Notes: generated by a model from the sequence alone, not told the origin. Shown: positions 9,832 through 19,218, counted from the stretch's first letter. The stretch is DNA of 64,000 nucleotides from Bacteroidales bacterium UBA5342 (GCA_002408065.1 DHQI01000007.1:53438-117437), one strand, 5' to 3'. Translations and numbers: made by a program.

Positions 9832-11322
9832 TTAATTAGCATTACCAGCAAACACTCTAAAGTCTGAAAGCTTTATCTCATTCTCTTCTTCATTTAGGAT
9901 GACTATACAAAGTGTATGTTTCCCTTTAGCCCCGCGTAAGAATGTTTCGGCTATCCCTTTATTTATAGTAGAACTTTCTGGGCTTAGCGATAATGCCCCG
10001 AGCAACAAGCCCTCCATATGATCTAAACGTACTTCTACTTTAGCGTTAGCTGCCTGCTTCACCTTACACCCAAAGTAATAATAACCAGATCCTAAGTCAA
10101 CATCGTCAAACAAAAGACATGCTTTTTTTGCATTAGAAACAATACCTTTTCTATCTCTTTTTGCCCCTTGCAATTCAGCATCGTTAAGTTGTATTTCAAA
10201 TGCTTGTTTTTCTTCCACCTTTTCTACCCCCGTCAGTGTTTGTTGCACAGGAACGATAGTACCATCTGGCTTATACTTAATTTCATCAATACAAACAGAA
10301 CGCTGTGTCCAGGTGCCAGGGCCTTTAAACTCATCTTGTCGCCACGATGACAAAGCCGAAGTGTGATAGAATAAGTATTCCTTGCCGTGATATTCTACAA
10401 TACCGCCGTGGTTCGATTGATACAAGCGCCAAGGCACATAGTCATAACCAGGCAGCTTTGGTCCTTCATTTACATTTACACCAAGTTCATAATTCAGCGT
10501 TCCTCCATATTTGAATGGCCCCAATGGATTATCACTCACCCCATAATTCAATAAAGACTTCAAACGATTAGGGTCATCTGGGTTCTCAGGATCAATTGGT
10601 TTTCCATAATGTGCATGATACGACACATAATATTTCCCTTCTCTTTTATTCATCCAGATCGCTTCCATAAAATGCTCATCATCCACTTTCATATGCACAG
10701 GCTTACCATCAAGTTCGTACATATTTTCTTTTAGCTTAGCGCCATAATGGCTACCATAGTACAAGTAGGGTTGATCGTCATCATCAATAAATACAGCTGG
10801 ATCAATGCCCCGTGTACCCTCTATTTTAGGATTAATGACTTTAAATCGCTGGTCGGGAGCATCGGCTACAGCTACAGCAATATACGACTCCGTCTTACGT
10901 TTTTTCTCATCGTATCCATGATCTTTATGCAGTATTCTGACGGGGAAATACAAATAATATTTACCGTTGCGATAGATCATATCCGGCGCCCAAAGTGCCC
11001 AATCTTCACCCTCGGGTTCTTTATCATCACCAAGCACATCCCATACACTCAAAACTTCTCCGTGATCAGTCCAGTTGACCATATCAGTACTGGAAAAAGT
11101 GTGATAGCTATGCATTGTAGCATAATTCCCCCCCTCCTCGTGGTCCACCGACGTCACCATCCACACCCTTCCGTCGGGCATCACGTGTGGCGCTGCATCG
11201 GCAGTGTACATATGTTTCACTACCGGGTTATTATAAGGATAGGGCTTCGTGTTCCAGTTTTTCTTCTGAGCCATAGCACCAATACATACCATCAGGGCTA
11301 AAGCAATCATTTTAAATCTCAT
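9832..11322 (-). CDS. GH43 glycosidase with C-terminal CBM6-like module
   Basis: Paralogue of the gene ending at 4648, with the same layout: signal peptide (MRFKMIALALMVCIGAMAQ), GH43 propeller and CBM6-like tail, 496 residues. The expected catalytic residues are Asp42 in MYTADAAP, Asp174 in RGIDPAVFIDDDD and Glu220 in HFMEAIWMNK. The two proteins are nearly collinear (shared blocks include VTSVDHE, NHG(A/G)(V/I)VEYHG and SALSSWRQDEF), so they arose by duplication with the beta-helix gene 6229 now between them. This copy carries an extra loop (EKKRKTES) near residue 140. Exported, probably periplasmic or surface-exposed because it has no lipobox or sorting domain. It follows the nucleoside-hydrolase-like gene by 47 bp in the operon. 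Confidence 0.9.
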   Translation of the reverse strand: MRFKMIALALMVCIGAMAQKKNWNTKPYPYNNPVVKHMYTADAAPHVMPDGRVWMVTSVDHEEGGNYATMHSYHTFSSTDMVNWTDHGEVLSVWDVLGDDKEPEGEDWALWAPDMIYRNGKYYLYFPVRILHKDHGYDEKKRKTESYIAVAVADAPDQRFKVINPKIEGTRGIDPAVFIDDDDQPYLYYGSHYGAKLKENMYELDGKPVHMKVDDEHFMEAIWMNKREGKYYVSYHAHYGKPIDPENPDDPNRLKSLLNYGVSDNPLGPFKYGGTLNYELGVNVNEGPKLPGYDYVPWRLYQSNHGGIVEYHGKEYLFYHTSALSSWRQDEFKGPGTWTQRSVCIDEIKYKPDGTIVPVQQTLTGVEKVEEKQAFEIQLNDAELQGAKRDRKGIVSNAKKACLLFDDVDLGSGYYYFGCKVKQAANAKVEVRLDHMEGLLLGALSLSPESSTINKGIAETFLRGAKGKHTLCIVILNEEENEIKLSDFRVFAGNAN

Positions 11323-11369
11323 ATATTACAATTCTATTGTTTTTCAACATCATTATCTTAATGCTGATT

Positions 11370-12386
11370 TTATTCTCCAGCTGCTATTTTTGCTCTTCTC
11401 AACAGCTCTGCTCTAATCATTAGTGCCCATTCTTTGTAACAATCTTCGTTGGCTTTCTCTACTGAAGGTTTATTCGTTCCATTGCTGGAAATATCACTTA
11501 ACCCCACCCCCCAGTCTCCAAGAAGCGTCCAGTAGGTGGCACAGTCAGAATCATCAACACTGTTATGAACATATTTCCCTTCGGCAAATATCTTCCCTAG
11601 CTTACTCACTTTGAACTGATCCCAGTATTCGGCTCCCTTAGGACTGCCACTCACAATGCCGTGTTGCCCTATTGCACCACATTCATAATACTTAATATGA
11701 CCATTTAAAGCCATGTTTTTTAGGTAAGCACAAGCCTTAGCATCTTCTCTGCAGTTGGCTACATCCTCAGGATGCTCTGGCGATCCCTGATGCCAGGGCG
11801 AATTAGTCCAATGGGGAATAATTCTTATTTTCTCCAAAACGTCATACCTCTTATTAGCTATTGCGTAACTGACCAAAATAGCCGGCTCTGTAAGCGAACC
11901 CCAGCACAACACATTAATTGGTTCTGTACTATTATCAGCCTCCACAAACAAAGCTTCTACCGTGGTATAATCATCCAGACTTTTATAAGTCTTATCCGGA
12001 TCAAAACGCTCTGCACTTTCCTTAATGCAACTCTGCACAAAGTTTATTTTTTCAGGGAAACCACCAATATGCTTATTCAAATTCACCACTTCTTCCTGAT
12101 AGGCTTTCCCGAAAAACGCGTTTGCCCATTGGGCTTGGTTCGGTGTAGTGCGATGCTCCTTACGGTGCGTACTCCCAACAACAATTGCACGGGTATCAAA
12201 CATATTGGCCATTAGTAAATAGGCTGCCATAGCCGACACATCATCCGGGTCGTTAATAGTCCCCATATGGTTATTCCCCGGTATTTCAGGATTTGTCATA
12301 TCCGTGTATATCCACACCGCTGGCTTTTGAGCATTAATACTAAAAAAACCTATCAAAACAAACAAAATTATCAACGTCCTTCTCAT
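11370..12386 (-). CDS. Secreted nucleoside-hydrolase-fold protein (DUF1593-like)
   Basis: The product has 338 residues with a signal peptide (MRRTLIILFVLIGFFSINAQ). The segment NDPDDVSAMAAYLLMAN followed by TRAIVVGSTH resembles the Asp-rich calcium and ribose site of inosine-uridine nucleoside hydrolases and the DUF1593 (cellulose-binding Sde182 N-terminal) family, which shares that fold. Secretion and position inside a glycosidase operon, 10 bp after the beta-helix gene and 47 bp before a GH43, argue for a glycoside substrate and not for nucleoside salvage. That is inference. The window has a second, larger protein with the same fold at 21164-24223. Confidence 0.7.
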   Translation of the reverse strand: MRRTLIILFVLIGFFSINAQKPAVWIYTDMTNPEIPGNNHMGTINDPDDVSAMAAYLLMANMFDTRAIVVGSTHRKEHRTTPNQAQWANAFFGKAYQEEVVNLNKHIGGFPEKINFVQSCIKESAERFDPDKTYKSLDDYTTVEALFVEADNSTEPINVLCWGSLTEPAILVSYAIANKRYDVLEKIRIIPHWTNSPWHQGSPEHPEDVANCREDAKACAYLKNMALNGHIKYYECGAIGQHGIVSGSPKGAEYWDQFKVSKLGKIFAEGKYVHNSVDDSDCATYWTLLGDWGVGLSDISSNGTNKPSVEKANEDCYKEWALMIRAELLRRAKIAAGE

Positions 12387-12396
12387 CTTTCTTATT

Positions 12397-14034
12397 TTAT
12401 TCTACAGTTACATTATCCACTTGAAATTCTCCTATCTCAATATCATCCAGCGTCAGCTTCTCCCCATTAATCAGTATGTTTTTCAACGCTATATTGCGAA
12501 TCCAGGAACTTGACTTCTCTCTTTCTTTCCGTCCTTTGCTGGAGGTAATATTACTCTTATTGATAACCGGTCCGTCAACAATAAAATTCTCCATTGTAAT
12601 ATCATGCAAGGAACCTAAATTACCGCTACCATTAGTTTCTAAACGAAAAAGTGTCCACACCGGCCCCTCTATGCTGATGTTTTTAAAATGAACATGCCCC
12701 ACATCGCCTTCGCGTGATTTTCTTGAGCCAATAATCATACGATTGTTGGCCTCTTCGGTATGTCCGCAATGTAATATATTACAATCGTGCACATAAGTGC
12801 CTTGTTGATTGACTTTGGCTCCGCCCCAGCTAAACTGAAAAACACAACCATTATTACCTTGCCAAAAATTACAATGATGGATATGTCCATAATTCGGACT
12901 GACATAAAGCGCATCGTCATTGCAATGAAAAAAGCAATCATAAATTGTGGTATTAGCTTGACCTATGGTCGATATTCCATCTGTATTATAAGGCCATGCA
13001 CCAACCATTTTCACATTATAAATAGTCATAGGAACGCCGGTAGCACGAATAAAAAACTGACGTGGACTAGCAATGGTAATCCCTTCAATGGTCAGGTTAT
13101 CACAGCCACTACCCGGATAATCAGCATAGGTATTCCAGCTCACATCGTTCTGATCAGACAACATATTAATAGCATGATAGCGCATACGCTCAGCCACCCT
13201 CTTTTTAAATCCTGTTTCTTTCTTAAGTGCAAGTACTGCAGCGCGCGAAATACTATCACCGGCCAAAATACCACGCCCGCGAATAGTCACATTAGGCGCC
13301 ATACGCCCATGTAAGGTTCCAAGCAGATAAGATCCTCCGGCCAAATAAATCGTTTGATTGGCAAATACTTCGAAAGCAACTCCAATAGGATGCACTCCCG
13401 GTTCAAACCAAACAACAGAAGCCTCTTTGGCCTTAGCCTTTACGAGCTCCATATTATCTCCGGGGCGCACGACTAATGTTCCCATTTTATCCTTTTCCGG
13501 TATGCCCTGTTCCAACGCATCGGCAAACAAAAAAAGTGGATTCAAATAATCACCGTTCATGATGATAGCCACTTTGCGGGGTTCTTGCAGTGTAAACTCC
13601 AATTCCCCGTTGTTCACAACACCTGAAATACCATAAGCAGAGGGTAAAATCTCAAACTGATTTATCTCAGTATCCGGACAACTGAGCTGTACTTTTATCT
13701 CATCATCAAAAGAAAAACAAGTGTAGGAACAAGACTGCTCTGCCTTTAAGTCACCTTCATTACCTGAAAAATAAAAATCCTTAAGTTGTGGATTCTCATT
13801 TATGCCTTTAATCACTCCACTACGTATACGTTCAGCATTAGCGGCATCATTGTCGAGTGGGGTTGAGTAATAAACAAAAGAACGATAATCCTCTCCCCCC
13901 TGCTGCACAACTACCTTAAATTTTTCTGAAGCAACAACACCTTGAGGTTGTGGATAAACATCCACCTTTGCCATAGCTCCCAAAGAATAGCTTAATAGCA
14001 TAATCAGCCATAAAAAGATACTTGAATTTTTCAT
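12397..14034 (-). CDS. Secreted GH49/GH28-like parallel beta-helix glycosidase
   Basis: 545 residues with a signal peptide (MKNSSIFLWLIMLLSYSLGAMA). Residues about 23-195 form an N-terminal beta-sandwich, and about 200-540 are beta-helix coils, an arrangement typical of GH49. Conserved parts are the GVHPIG/AGGSYLLGTLHGR/IRGRGILAGD entry, NTDGI at 350-354, CNDDALYVS at 371-379 and FQFSWG at 399-404. The Asp residues of NTDGI and NDD are the natural catalytic candidates by analogy with GH28/GH49, which hydrolyse alpha-linkages by inversion. The start codon overlaps the stop of the upstream GH43 gene by 4 bp, so the two are translationally coupled. No sorting domain or lipobox is present, so it is probably periplasmic. 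The actual linkage cut is unknown. Confidence 0.8.
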   Translation of the reverse strand: MKNSSIFLWLIMLLSYSLGAMAKVDVYPQPQGVVASEKFKVVVQQGGEDYRSFVYYSTPLDNDAANAERIRSGVIKGINENPQLKDFYFSGNEGDLKAEQSCSYTCFSFDDEIKVQLSCPDTEINQFEILPSAYGISGVVNNGELEFTLQEPRKVAIIMNGDYLNPLFLFADALEQGIPEKDKMGTLVVRPGDNMELVKAKAKEASVVWFEPGVHPIGVAFEVFANQTIYLAGGSYLLGTLHGRMAPNVTIRGRGILAGDSISRAAVLALKKETGFKKRVAERMRYHAINMLSDQNDVSWNTYADYPGSGCDNLTIEGITIASPRQFFIRATGVPMTIYNVKMVGAWPYNTDGISTIGQANTTIYDCFFHCNDDALYVSPNYGHIHHCNFWQGNNGCVFQFSWGGAKVNQQGTYVHDCNILHCGHTEEANNRMIIGSRKSREGDVGHVHFKNISIEGPVWTLFRLETNGSGNLGSLHDITMENFIVDGPVINKSNITSSKGRKEREKSSSWIRNIALKNILINGEKLTLDDIEIGEFQVDNVTVE

Positions 14035-15656
14035 TCTTTACTTTTATATTCAAACCAATCAAAACACGCCTTATTCTTCGATGCTTTCCCGCTACTTGTA
14101 GCGTACATCCCGACAAATGGACCATTGAAGCCACTCGCCTTTTCATCCGAAATAATACTTAAATCTTGAGTAGTCCCAATAGGCTTTAGCTCTGCTTCTG
14201 ATTTTCCGTAGTAAAAATCAACGCTATTGTTATGAGCTTTTGCACATAGTACAATATCTTTTTTCTCATAAGCCACAGCAGCCACCTTTTCCTGTATTCC
14301 TCCAAATGTTTTTAGTAGTATAATTTCATTTCCCTGCTTTAATAGCTGATAATGATTAAGGCTTCTTCTATAAATTACTAAACCAGCTTTTTCATTCTCC
14401 CTCTTACTTTTAAATGTCATTTTAGTTGAGGCCTCCCATTGGTGATGTTGTATGCGTCTGGCAATAAAAGATGGATTGGTCAAACTATCGATAACCTGAG
14501 GGCGAAGCTGTAAAGCTAATACACCATCGTGCAATTCGTGCCACTGCTCATAGGGAGTTCTCAAAAAATTCCATTGCAAAGCCAAACGTTCACCCTCAAA
14601 ATGGTCTTTTGTAGGTACTTCTGGAATGGGTGTCCAAGGTAAGTCTGGTCTTTTTTGAACAACAGACAAGCCCCCCACTCCTGGGTTAAAAATGGGACTC
14701 ATATCTCCTTCATTTTCTTCAAAAACAACTGGAGTTAAGAATGTTTCACGCGCCAACAATGTTTGTCCATCAACCTTGCGTTTAGCCAAGCCTACAAACC
14801 ACCAATCACCTTTTTGTGTCTGCACTAGATCACCATGTCCTACAGAATGAACAGGGTAATCTCTTCCAAACTGACGATGACTCAGCACAGGGTTGACGTG
14901 ATTGGGCACATAAGGCCCCCATATACTATCACTATGATGTATCGTTATACAATGGTAATAACCCGTACCCCCCTCAGCTACAAGCAAAATATATTTTCCA
15001 TCTTTTTTATAAATATGAGGTCCTTCAGTCCAACGGGCATTAGTGGCATGACCGTGAGTCAACTGCTTTCGCTCACCCACCAGTTTTTTTTGCTCCAAAT
15101 CCAACACTTGCATCCAAGCCCCATTCTTTTGAGGCCAATCATTCACACCTGTAATATTGGCGTGACCAGTATAATAACATGTCCCATCATCGTCCCAAAA
15201 CAAATCAGGATCGATACCACGCGAATGCAACCACACAGGATCAGACCAAGGACCGGCCGGATTTTCAGCCGTGATGTAGAAGTTGCCTTCGCACTGTACG
15301 CATGTATTTATGATATAAAACAAACCATCATGATACCGTATAGTTGGTGCATAAACACCGCGCGAATCACCTAATCCCTCAGGCAATTCAACCTGATCAG
15401 GACGATGTATACCATAACCAATTAGTTCCCAATTCACCAAATCCTTGCTATGATAAACAGGCAAGCCGGGATACCATTCAAAACTAGAGTTTACCAAATA
15501 ATAGTCGTCACCTACCCTACAAATCGATGGATCCGGATGAAAACCCGGAATAATAGGGTTAGTAAAGTTTTCTGCCACCTTGTCCTGAGCCATACAACTC
15601 TGCATCATTCCACAGAATATGAGCAATATAAAAAATACTTTCTTCATCAACTTCAT
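14031..15656 (-). CDS. GH43 beta-xylosidase/arabinofuranosidase-like enzyme with C-terminal beta-sandwich
   Basis: 541 residues; the catalytic propeller occupies about 30-330. It starts with the classic NPIIPGFHPDPS block and carries Asp42, Asp149 (RGIDPDLFWDDDG) and Glu211 (RWTEGPHIYKK), the full GH43 triad. Residues about 340-541 form a concanavalin-type beta-sandwich (FIARRIQHHQWEASTKM, AGLVIYRRSLNHYQL) like the C-terminal domain of GH43 beta-xylosidases (CBM91-type). The leader MKLMKKVFFILLIFCGMMQSCMAQ could be cut after MAQ or lipidated at Cys21; the -3 position Met is a weak lipobox. It is first in the minus operon, with a TAnnTTTG box about 30 bp upstream and TGTACA sites beyond it. 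Family experience suggests action on xylo- or arabino-oligosaccharides. Confidence 0.9.
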   Translation of the reverse strand: MKLMKKVFFILLIFCGMMQSCMAQDKVAENFTNPIIPGFHPDPSICRVGDDYYLVNSSFEWYPGLPVYHSKDLVNWELIGYGIHRPDQVELPEGLGDSRGVYAPTIRYHDGLFYIINTCVQCEGNFYITAENPAGPWSDPVWLHSRGIDPDLFWDDDGTCYYTGHANITGVNDWPQKNGAWMQVLDLEQKKLVGERKQLTHGHATNARWTEGPHIYKKDGKYILLVAEGGTGYYHCITIHHSDSIWGPYVPNHVNPVLSHRQFGRDYPVHSVGHGDLVQTQKGDWWFVGLAKRKVDGQTLLARETFLTPVVFEENEGDMSPIFNPGVGGLSVVQKRPDLPWTPIPEVPTKDHFEGERLALQWNFLRTPYEQWHELHDGVLALQLRPQVIDSLTNPSFIARRIQHHQWEASTKMTFKSKRENEKAGLVIYRRSLNHYQLLKQGNEIILLKTFGGIQEKVAAVAYEKKDIVLCAKAHNNSVDFYYGKSEAELKPIGTTQDLSIISDEKASGFNGPFVGMYATSSGKASKNKACFDWFEYKSKE

Positions 15657-15685
15657 TTTTACTGATTACAGATTTTACCTGAATA

Positions 15686-15693
15686 CAAAATTA
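15686..15693 (-). promoter_or_regulatory. Predicted -7 box of the minus operon
   Basis: The minus strand reads TAATTTTG, matching TAnnTTTG, about 30 bp upstream of the ATG at 15656. It faces the plus-strand promoter at 15851 with the TGTACA pair between them. Confidence 0.45.
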
Positions 15694-15743
15694 CTAACAA
15701 GTACTTGATCCATTATAAAACCTGTATTTAAGACTTGCTTCAT

Positions 15744-15799
15744 TGTACAACAAACAACTCTGACAACATTAAATCTGGCAATAAAAACAAGTTTGTACA
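15744..15799. promoter_or_regulatory. Pair of TGTACA motifs between divergent GH43 operons
   Basis: Perfect TGTACA palindromes occupy 15744-15749 and 15794-15799, 50 bp apart, both within the gap between two predicted divergent promoters. The position suits an operator or activator site serving both operons. Inferred from recurrence across the locus. Confidence 0.45.
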
Positions 15800-15850
15800 A
15801 AAGATGAATCACCACGAACAAATGAGCGCCAATGGAGCAAACACAACCTG

Positions 15851-15858
15851 TACCTTTG
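15851..15858 (+). promoter_or_regulatory. Predicted -7 box of the plus operon
   Basis: TACCTTTG matches the TAnnTTTG consensus, 25 bp before the chosen ATG at 15883. This also argues against an upstream start at 15832, which would lie ahead of the promoter. Confidence 0.5.
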
Positions 15859-15882
15859 TTTAAGGTAGTAAAATATTTAACG

Positions 15883-17745
15883 ATGAAGAATACATTATAC
15901 TTCTTGGCAATGCTGACAATTGCCAGTGCCTTAAATGCCCAAAACCTGCTTAGCACCGATTACGATGCACAGGTGGTAAGTCCTATACTCAGTGATTCCA
16001 TACGGCATCCTAATATTCTTTTGGCAAAGGACGGCTACTACTACCTTACAGGAACACAAGGAGGACATAATTGGGAAAAAGAAAACACAAGCATCAGCTT
16101 ATGGCAATCAAAAGACCTAAAACAGTGGAAAAACACAGGTGAGATTTGGAATATAGCCCAACACGAAGCTTTCAAATTACCCAAAACAGGCCTACCCGGC
16201 ACCTATCACAGTCAAAAAGTGGTGGCTTTCAGAGCACCGGAAGTCGCTCAAATCAATCAGGATTTTTACTTAATATATGCACAAACTACAGGTGGCATTT
16301 GCCTTTGCAAAAGCCAAACACAAAAGGCAGAGGGGCCATACAAGGCGCATGCAGTTCTAAGAAGCTATGGCTACGATCCATCGCTATTTCAAGATGATGA
16401 CGGCAAAGTATATTTAACATTTAACGGCGGTTTCGTTGGCCTTTTAAATGAAGATTTGAGTGCTTTGGCTGAACATCCCCGGTTTATCTATCCTGAAATA
16501 GCATCAAAAAAAGGCTGGGGACTGCCTCCTACACTAGACAGGATTGGCACTTATGGCGCAAAAATCTTCAAGTTAAACGGCAAATACTGCATCAGCGCAG
16601 GTGATGCCCATTGGCGTTTGAGTACGTATTGTCACGATTTATTTATTTCACAGTCGGAAGGTGACATTTACGGTCCATACCACAGACGCTATATGGCTGT
16701 ACCGCACGCTGGTAATGCTTGCGTATTCGAAGGTAAAAACGGACAATGGTGGTCTACTTATTCGGGAAACCCTGATGATGCTTACACGCTATTTTCAGGC
16801 CAAACAGGCATCATTCCTATGACAGAAGTGAATAAAGGAGACAAGAAAGTATTACTCCCCTCTCCTAAAGTCATTATGGAAAAAGGCCCCACTGCAAGCT
16901 GCCACCCTGTCAAGGACTTAAAAGACCAATTTGCCCGTGATCCAAGCATCTGTATAGGGCACGATAATGCGTACTATATGGTATGTACTATTGGCCCAGA
17001 ATCACGCGGTCCCAAGGGTGGAATTAAAATGTGGCGATCGGAAGATTTGCACCACTGGGAAAGCCTGGGCTACGTATGGACTTGGAAAAAGGACAGCCCT
17101 CAATGGCTAAAGGAGCGCAATATGAACGATAACTTATGGGCGCCGGAAATAAGCTTTATCAATAACAGATATTACATTGCGATTAGTTTAAGCAAAGTAC
17201 CACGCTGTGTGATGCTACTCCAAAGTCCGAAAAACAATCCCACAGGCAAATACAATGATCCGGTAGGTCATAAAATTGCAGATGGCATAGACGGCTACCT
17301 GTTCAAAGATGTGGACAAGACCGTTTATTTCTTATGGGGCAACGGGCACATAGCTCCAATGAAAAAAGACATGAGCGGTTTTGCCGCTGAGCCCTGGCAC
17401 ATCAAAGACAAAAACGGACTATCACTGGGTTACGAAGGCGTTGGTATTATTCGCCACAAGGGAAAATACATTATACATGCAGCCGACCATAGCGGCGACC
17501 ACAATGGCAGCTACGATATGACCTATGTGGTAGCAGACAACATCAATGGTCCCTATTCTGAACGAACTGTCACACTGCCTCACGTCGGACACACAACTAT
17601 CTTTAAAGGCAAAGACAACAAATGGTATTGCTCCATATTTGGTTCTACAGGAAATTTTTCATTCCACAATCGCTTTGGATTATTGGAATTAGAAATAAGG
17701 GATGATTTTCAGTTTGAAGTGAAAGATACTCGGATAGGGTATTAG
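15883..17745 (+). CDS. Secreted protein with two GH43-like propellers, the first degenerate
   Basis: 620 residues from the ATG that starts a clean signal peptide (MKNTLYFLAMLTIASALNAQ). An in-frame ATG 51 bp upstream lies before the predicted -7 box and adds no signal features. Residues about 33-335 and 345-620 each form a GH43-like five-bladed propeller. Domain 2 keeps the catalytic set: Asp353 in ARDPSICIG, Asp470 in DGIDGYLF and Glu518 in GYEGVGIIRHKGKY. Domain 1 keeps Asp165 (GYDPSLFQDDDG) but has His42 where the base Asp should be (RHPNILL) and, by alignment of the GTYGAKIFKLNGKY strand, Tyr225 where the acid Glu should be. Domain 1 is therefore probably a binding or structural pseudo-enzyme. 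First gene of the plus operon that includes the GH43-like lipoprotein, the DUF1080 gene and the epimerase. Confidence 0.85.
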   Translation: MKNTLYFLAMLTIASALNAQNLLSTDYDAQVVSPILSDSIRHPNILLAKDGYYYLTGTQGGHNWEKENTSISLWQSKDLKQWKNTGEIWNIAQHEAFKLPKTGLPGTYHSQKVVAFRAPEVAQINQDFYLIYAQTTGGICLCKSQTQKAEGPYKAHAVLRSYGYDPSLFQDDDGKVYLTFNGGFVGLLNEDLSALAEHPRFIYPEIASKKGWGLPPTLDRIGTYGAKIFKLNGKYCISAGDAHWRLSTYCHDLFISQSEGDIYGPYHRRYMAVPHAGNACVFEGKNGQWWSTYSGNPDDAYTLFSGQTGIIPMTEVNKGDKKVLLPSPKVIMEKGPTASCHPVKDLKDQFARDPSICIGHDNAYYMVCTIGPESRGPKGGIKMWRSEDLHHWESLGYVWTWKKDSPQWLKERNMNDNLWAPEISFINNRYYIAISLSKVPRCVMLLQSPKNNPTGKYNDPVGHKIADGIDGYLFKDVDKTVYFLWGNGHIAPMKKDMSGFAAEPWHIKDKNGLSLGYEGVGIIRHKGKYIIHAADHSGDHNGSYDMTYVVADNINGPYSERTVTLPHVGHTTIFKGKDNKWYCSIFGSTGNFSFHNRFGLLELEIRDDFQFEVKDTRIGY

Positions 17746-17751
17746 TAAAGA

Positions 17752-17800
17752 GAACTAGAGTGAACTAGAGTGTGCTAAAGTGACTAGAGTATATTAAAGT
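17752..17800 (+). repeat. Degenerate 10-bp tandem repeats
   Basis: Directly after the stop at 17745 the sequence runs in roughly 10-bp units: GAACTAGAGT, GAACTAGAGT, GTGCTAAAGT, GACTAGAGT, ATATTAAAGT. ACTAGAGT recurs at 17754, 17764 and 17782. This is a low-complexity spacer; no function is evident. Confidence 0.6.
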
Positions 17801-17896
17801 TATATATGACTATCTCTGTTTTGACAAAGCAAATCCTGATTAACATCTCTTTTGAAAACAAATTGAGAAAATAAATTAATAATACGATGAAACGAA

Positions 17897-17981
17897 CATG
17901 TAAATTTCAATTATTCATTTTACACATACGCGTGTCGCTGAAGCTTTAGCGTAAGCATAAGAGAATGATTGAAATTTCATG
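17897..17981. repeat. Imperfect inverted repeat with inner palindrome
   Basis: Left arm 17897-17916 (CATG, T, then AAATTTCAATTATTC) pairs with right arm 17963-17981 (GAATGATTGAAATTTCATG) with one bulge and one mismatch. Inside lies the near-palindrome CGCTGAAGCTTTAGCG at 17936-17951. It could form a long hairpin in the leader of the next gene or be a small dispersed palindromic element. Confidence 0.5.
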
Positions 17982-18018
17982 AGAGTTCCATGTGGCAAAA
18001 AAATAAAATTATAAACAG

Positions 18019-19143
18019 ATGAAAAAACACCTTATGCTATTGCCCCTCATTCTGCTCATAGTGGGATGCGGCAAGAAAAACAAAAAAGAATTAGTATTTC
18101 AATACCAAAACCCTATTACCTCCGGTATTGACAAAAATGGTTTGCGCGATTGCCAGATACTAAGAGACGGCGACTACTGGTATATGACCGGAACATCGTA
18201 CCCGCACTGGAGTCGTCAGGAAAAAGATGGCAACTACAATAAAGGCGTGGCGCTTTATCGTTCAAAAGACATTAACAACTGGGAATTTGTAAAATACATC
18301 GTAGAAGCAGGCGGGGTAGACAAGTGGTATCACCGCCGCTTTTGGGCACCCGAAATTCAAAAGATCGGCAACAAGTATTATGCCCTATTCAATTGCCGCA
18401 ACGATAGCTTAGGATATGTGGGACAATTTACGGGATACGCTGTAGCAGACCATATCGAAGGTCCTTATACTATCGTTACCGAAGACAAACCATTATCAGC
18501 CGGCAATGACCTCACCTTTTTTGAAGATACCGACGGTAAAGTATGGGCTTTCTGGAACAGGGGGCGGGAATTTGGGATCGGTTTTGCACAAATAGATCTT
18601 GCAACGGCTACATTTCTAACAGAGCGCACAAGTGCCATACAGCCCTCTAAAGTAGATTATGCATATGATGATAAAGGTGAAATACTTAAAGAAGCAGCTT
18701 ACGATGGCCGCCTAAAACCTAAAGTGGCCAAATATCACGACTGGGATGCTATTGGTATAGAGGGCGCCTACGTCATCAAAGAAAAAGGGACCTACTACCT
18801 TTTTTATTCCAGCTGGACCCGCGGCTATGAGATAGGATATGCTACCGCAAAAAAAATCACCGGTCCATGGACTAAACACAAAGACAATCCTTTTTACGGA
18901 GCACAAAGCAAGGAAGCTTGTGAGAAAAATGGTTTCGTCTGGGAAGGTGATTCTCAAAACCCCTTTAACCAAGTGGGACATAACGAAATTTTTAAAGGAC
19001 CTGATGGTCGTTACTGGCTATCTTGTCATGGCATTATTCCTGGCAATCAACCCTCGCTGGTTATCGACCCTATATGGTTTGATGAAGAAGGCAATATTCA
19101 GTGCGACGGACCAACGTATACTTTGCAAAAGGTGTATAGGTAG
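18019..19143 (+). CDS. GH43-like glycosidase lipoprotein
   Basis: 374 residues. The leader MKKHLMLLPLILLIVGC is a standard lipoprotein signal with lipidation at Cys17, so the enzyme is membrane-anchored, probably in the outer membrane. A single GH43/GH117-type propeller follows. Candidate catalytic residues are Asp44 in GLRDCQIL, Asp164 in AGNDLTFFEDTDG and Glu248 in IGIEGAYVIKEKGTYY. The typical blade motifs (VALYRSKDINNWEF, RFWAPEIQKIGNKYY) are clear. It lies 273 bp after the two-domain GH43 gene; that gap contains short repeats and a potential hairpin, so separate expression is possible. I cannot tell an arabinosidase, xylosidase or anhydrogalactosidase (GH117-like) from sequence alone. 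Confidence 0.85.
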   Translation: MKKHLMLLPLILLIVGCGKKNKKELVFQYQNPITSGIDKNGLRDCQILRDGDYWYMTGTSYPHWSRQEKDGNYNKGVALYRSKDINNWEFVKYIVEAGGVDKWYHRRFWAPEIQKIGNKYYALFNCRNDSLGYVGQFTGYAVADHIEGPYTIVTEDKPLSAGNDLTFFEDTDGKVWAFWNRGREFGIGFAQIDLATATFLTERTSAIQPSKVDYAYDDKGEILKEAAYDGRLKPKVAKYHDWDAIGIEGAYVIKEKGTYYLFYSSWTRGYEIGYATAKKITGPWTKHKDNPFYGAQSKEACEKNGFVWEGDSQNPFNQVGHNEIFKGPDGRYWLSCHGIIPGNQPSLVIDPIWFDEEGNIQCDGPTYTLQKVYR

Positions 19144-19218
19144 AGGACGGATGACAGAAGACGGAAGACGGAAGACGGAAGACGGATGACGGATGATGGA
19201 GGACGGATGACGGAGACC
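19144..19218 (+). repeat. GACGGA(A/T)-type low-complexity repeat
   Basis: After the stop codon at 19143 the sequence is a run of GACGGA units: three consecutive AGACGGA copies around 19159-19180, then GACGGATGA variants up to 19215. Any reading frame through it, on either strand, is an artefact of the repeat. It separates the GH43-like and DUF1080 genes. Confidence 0.7.
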
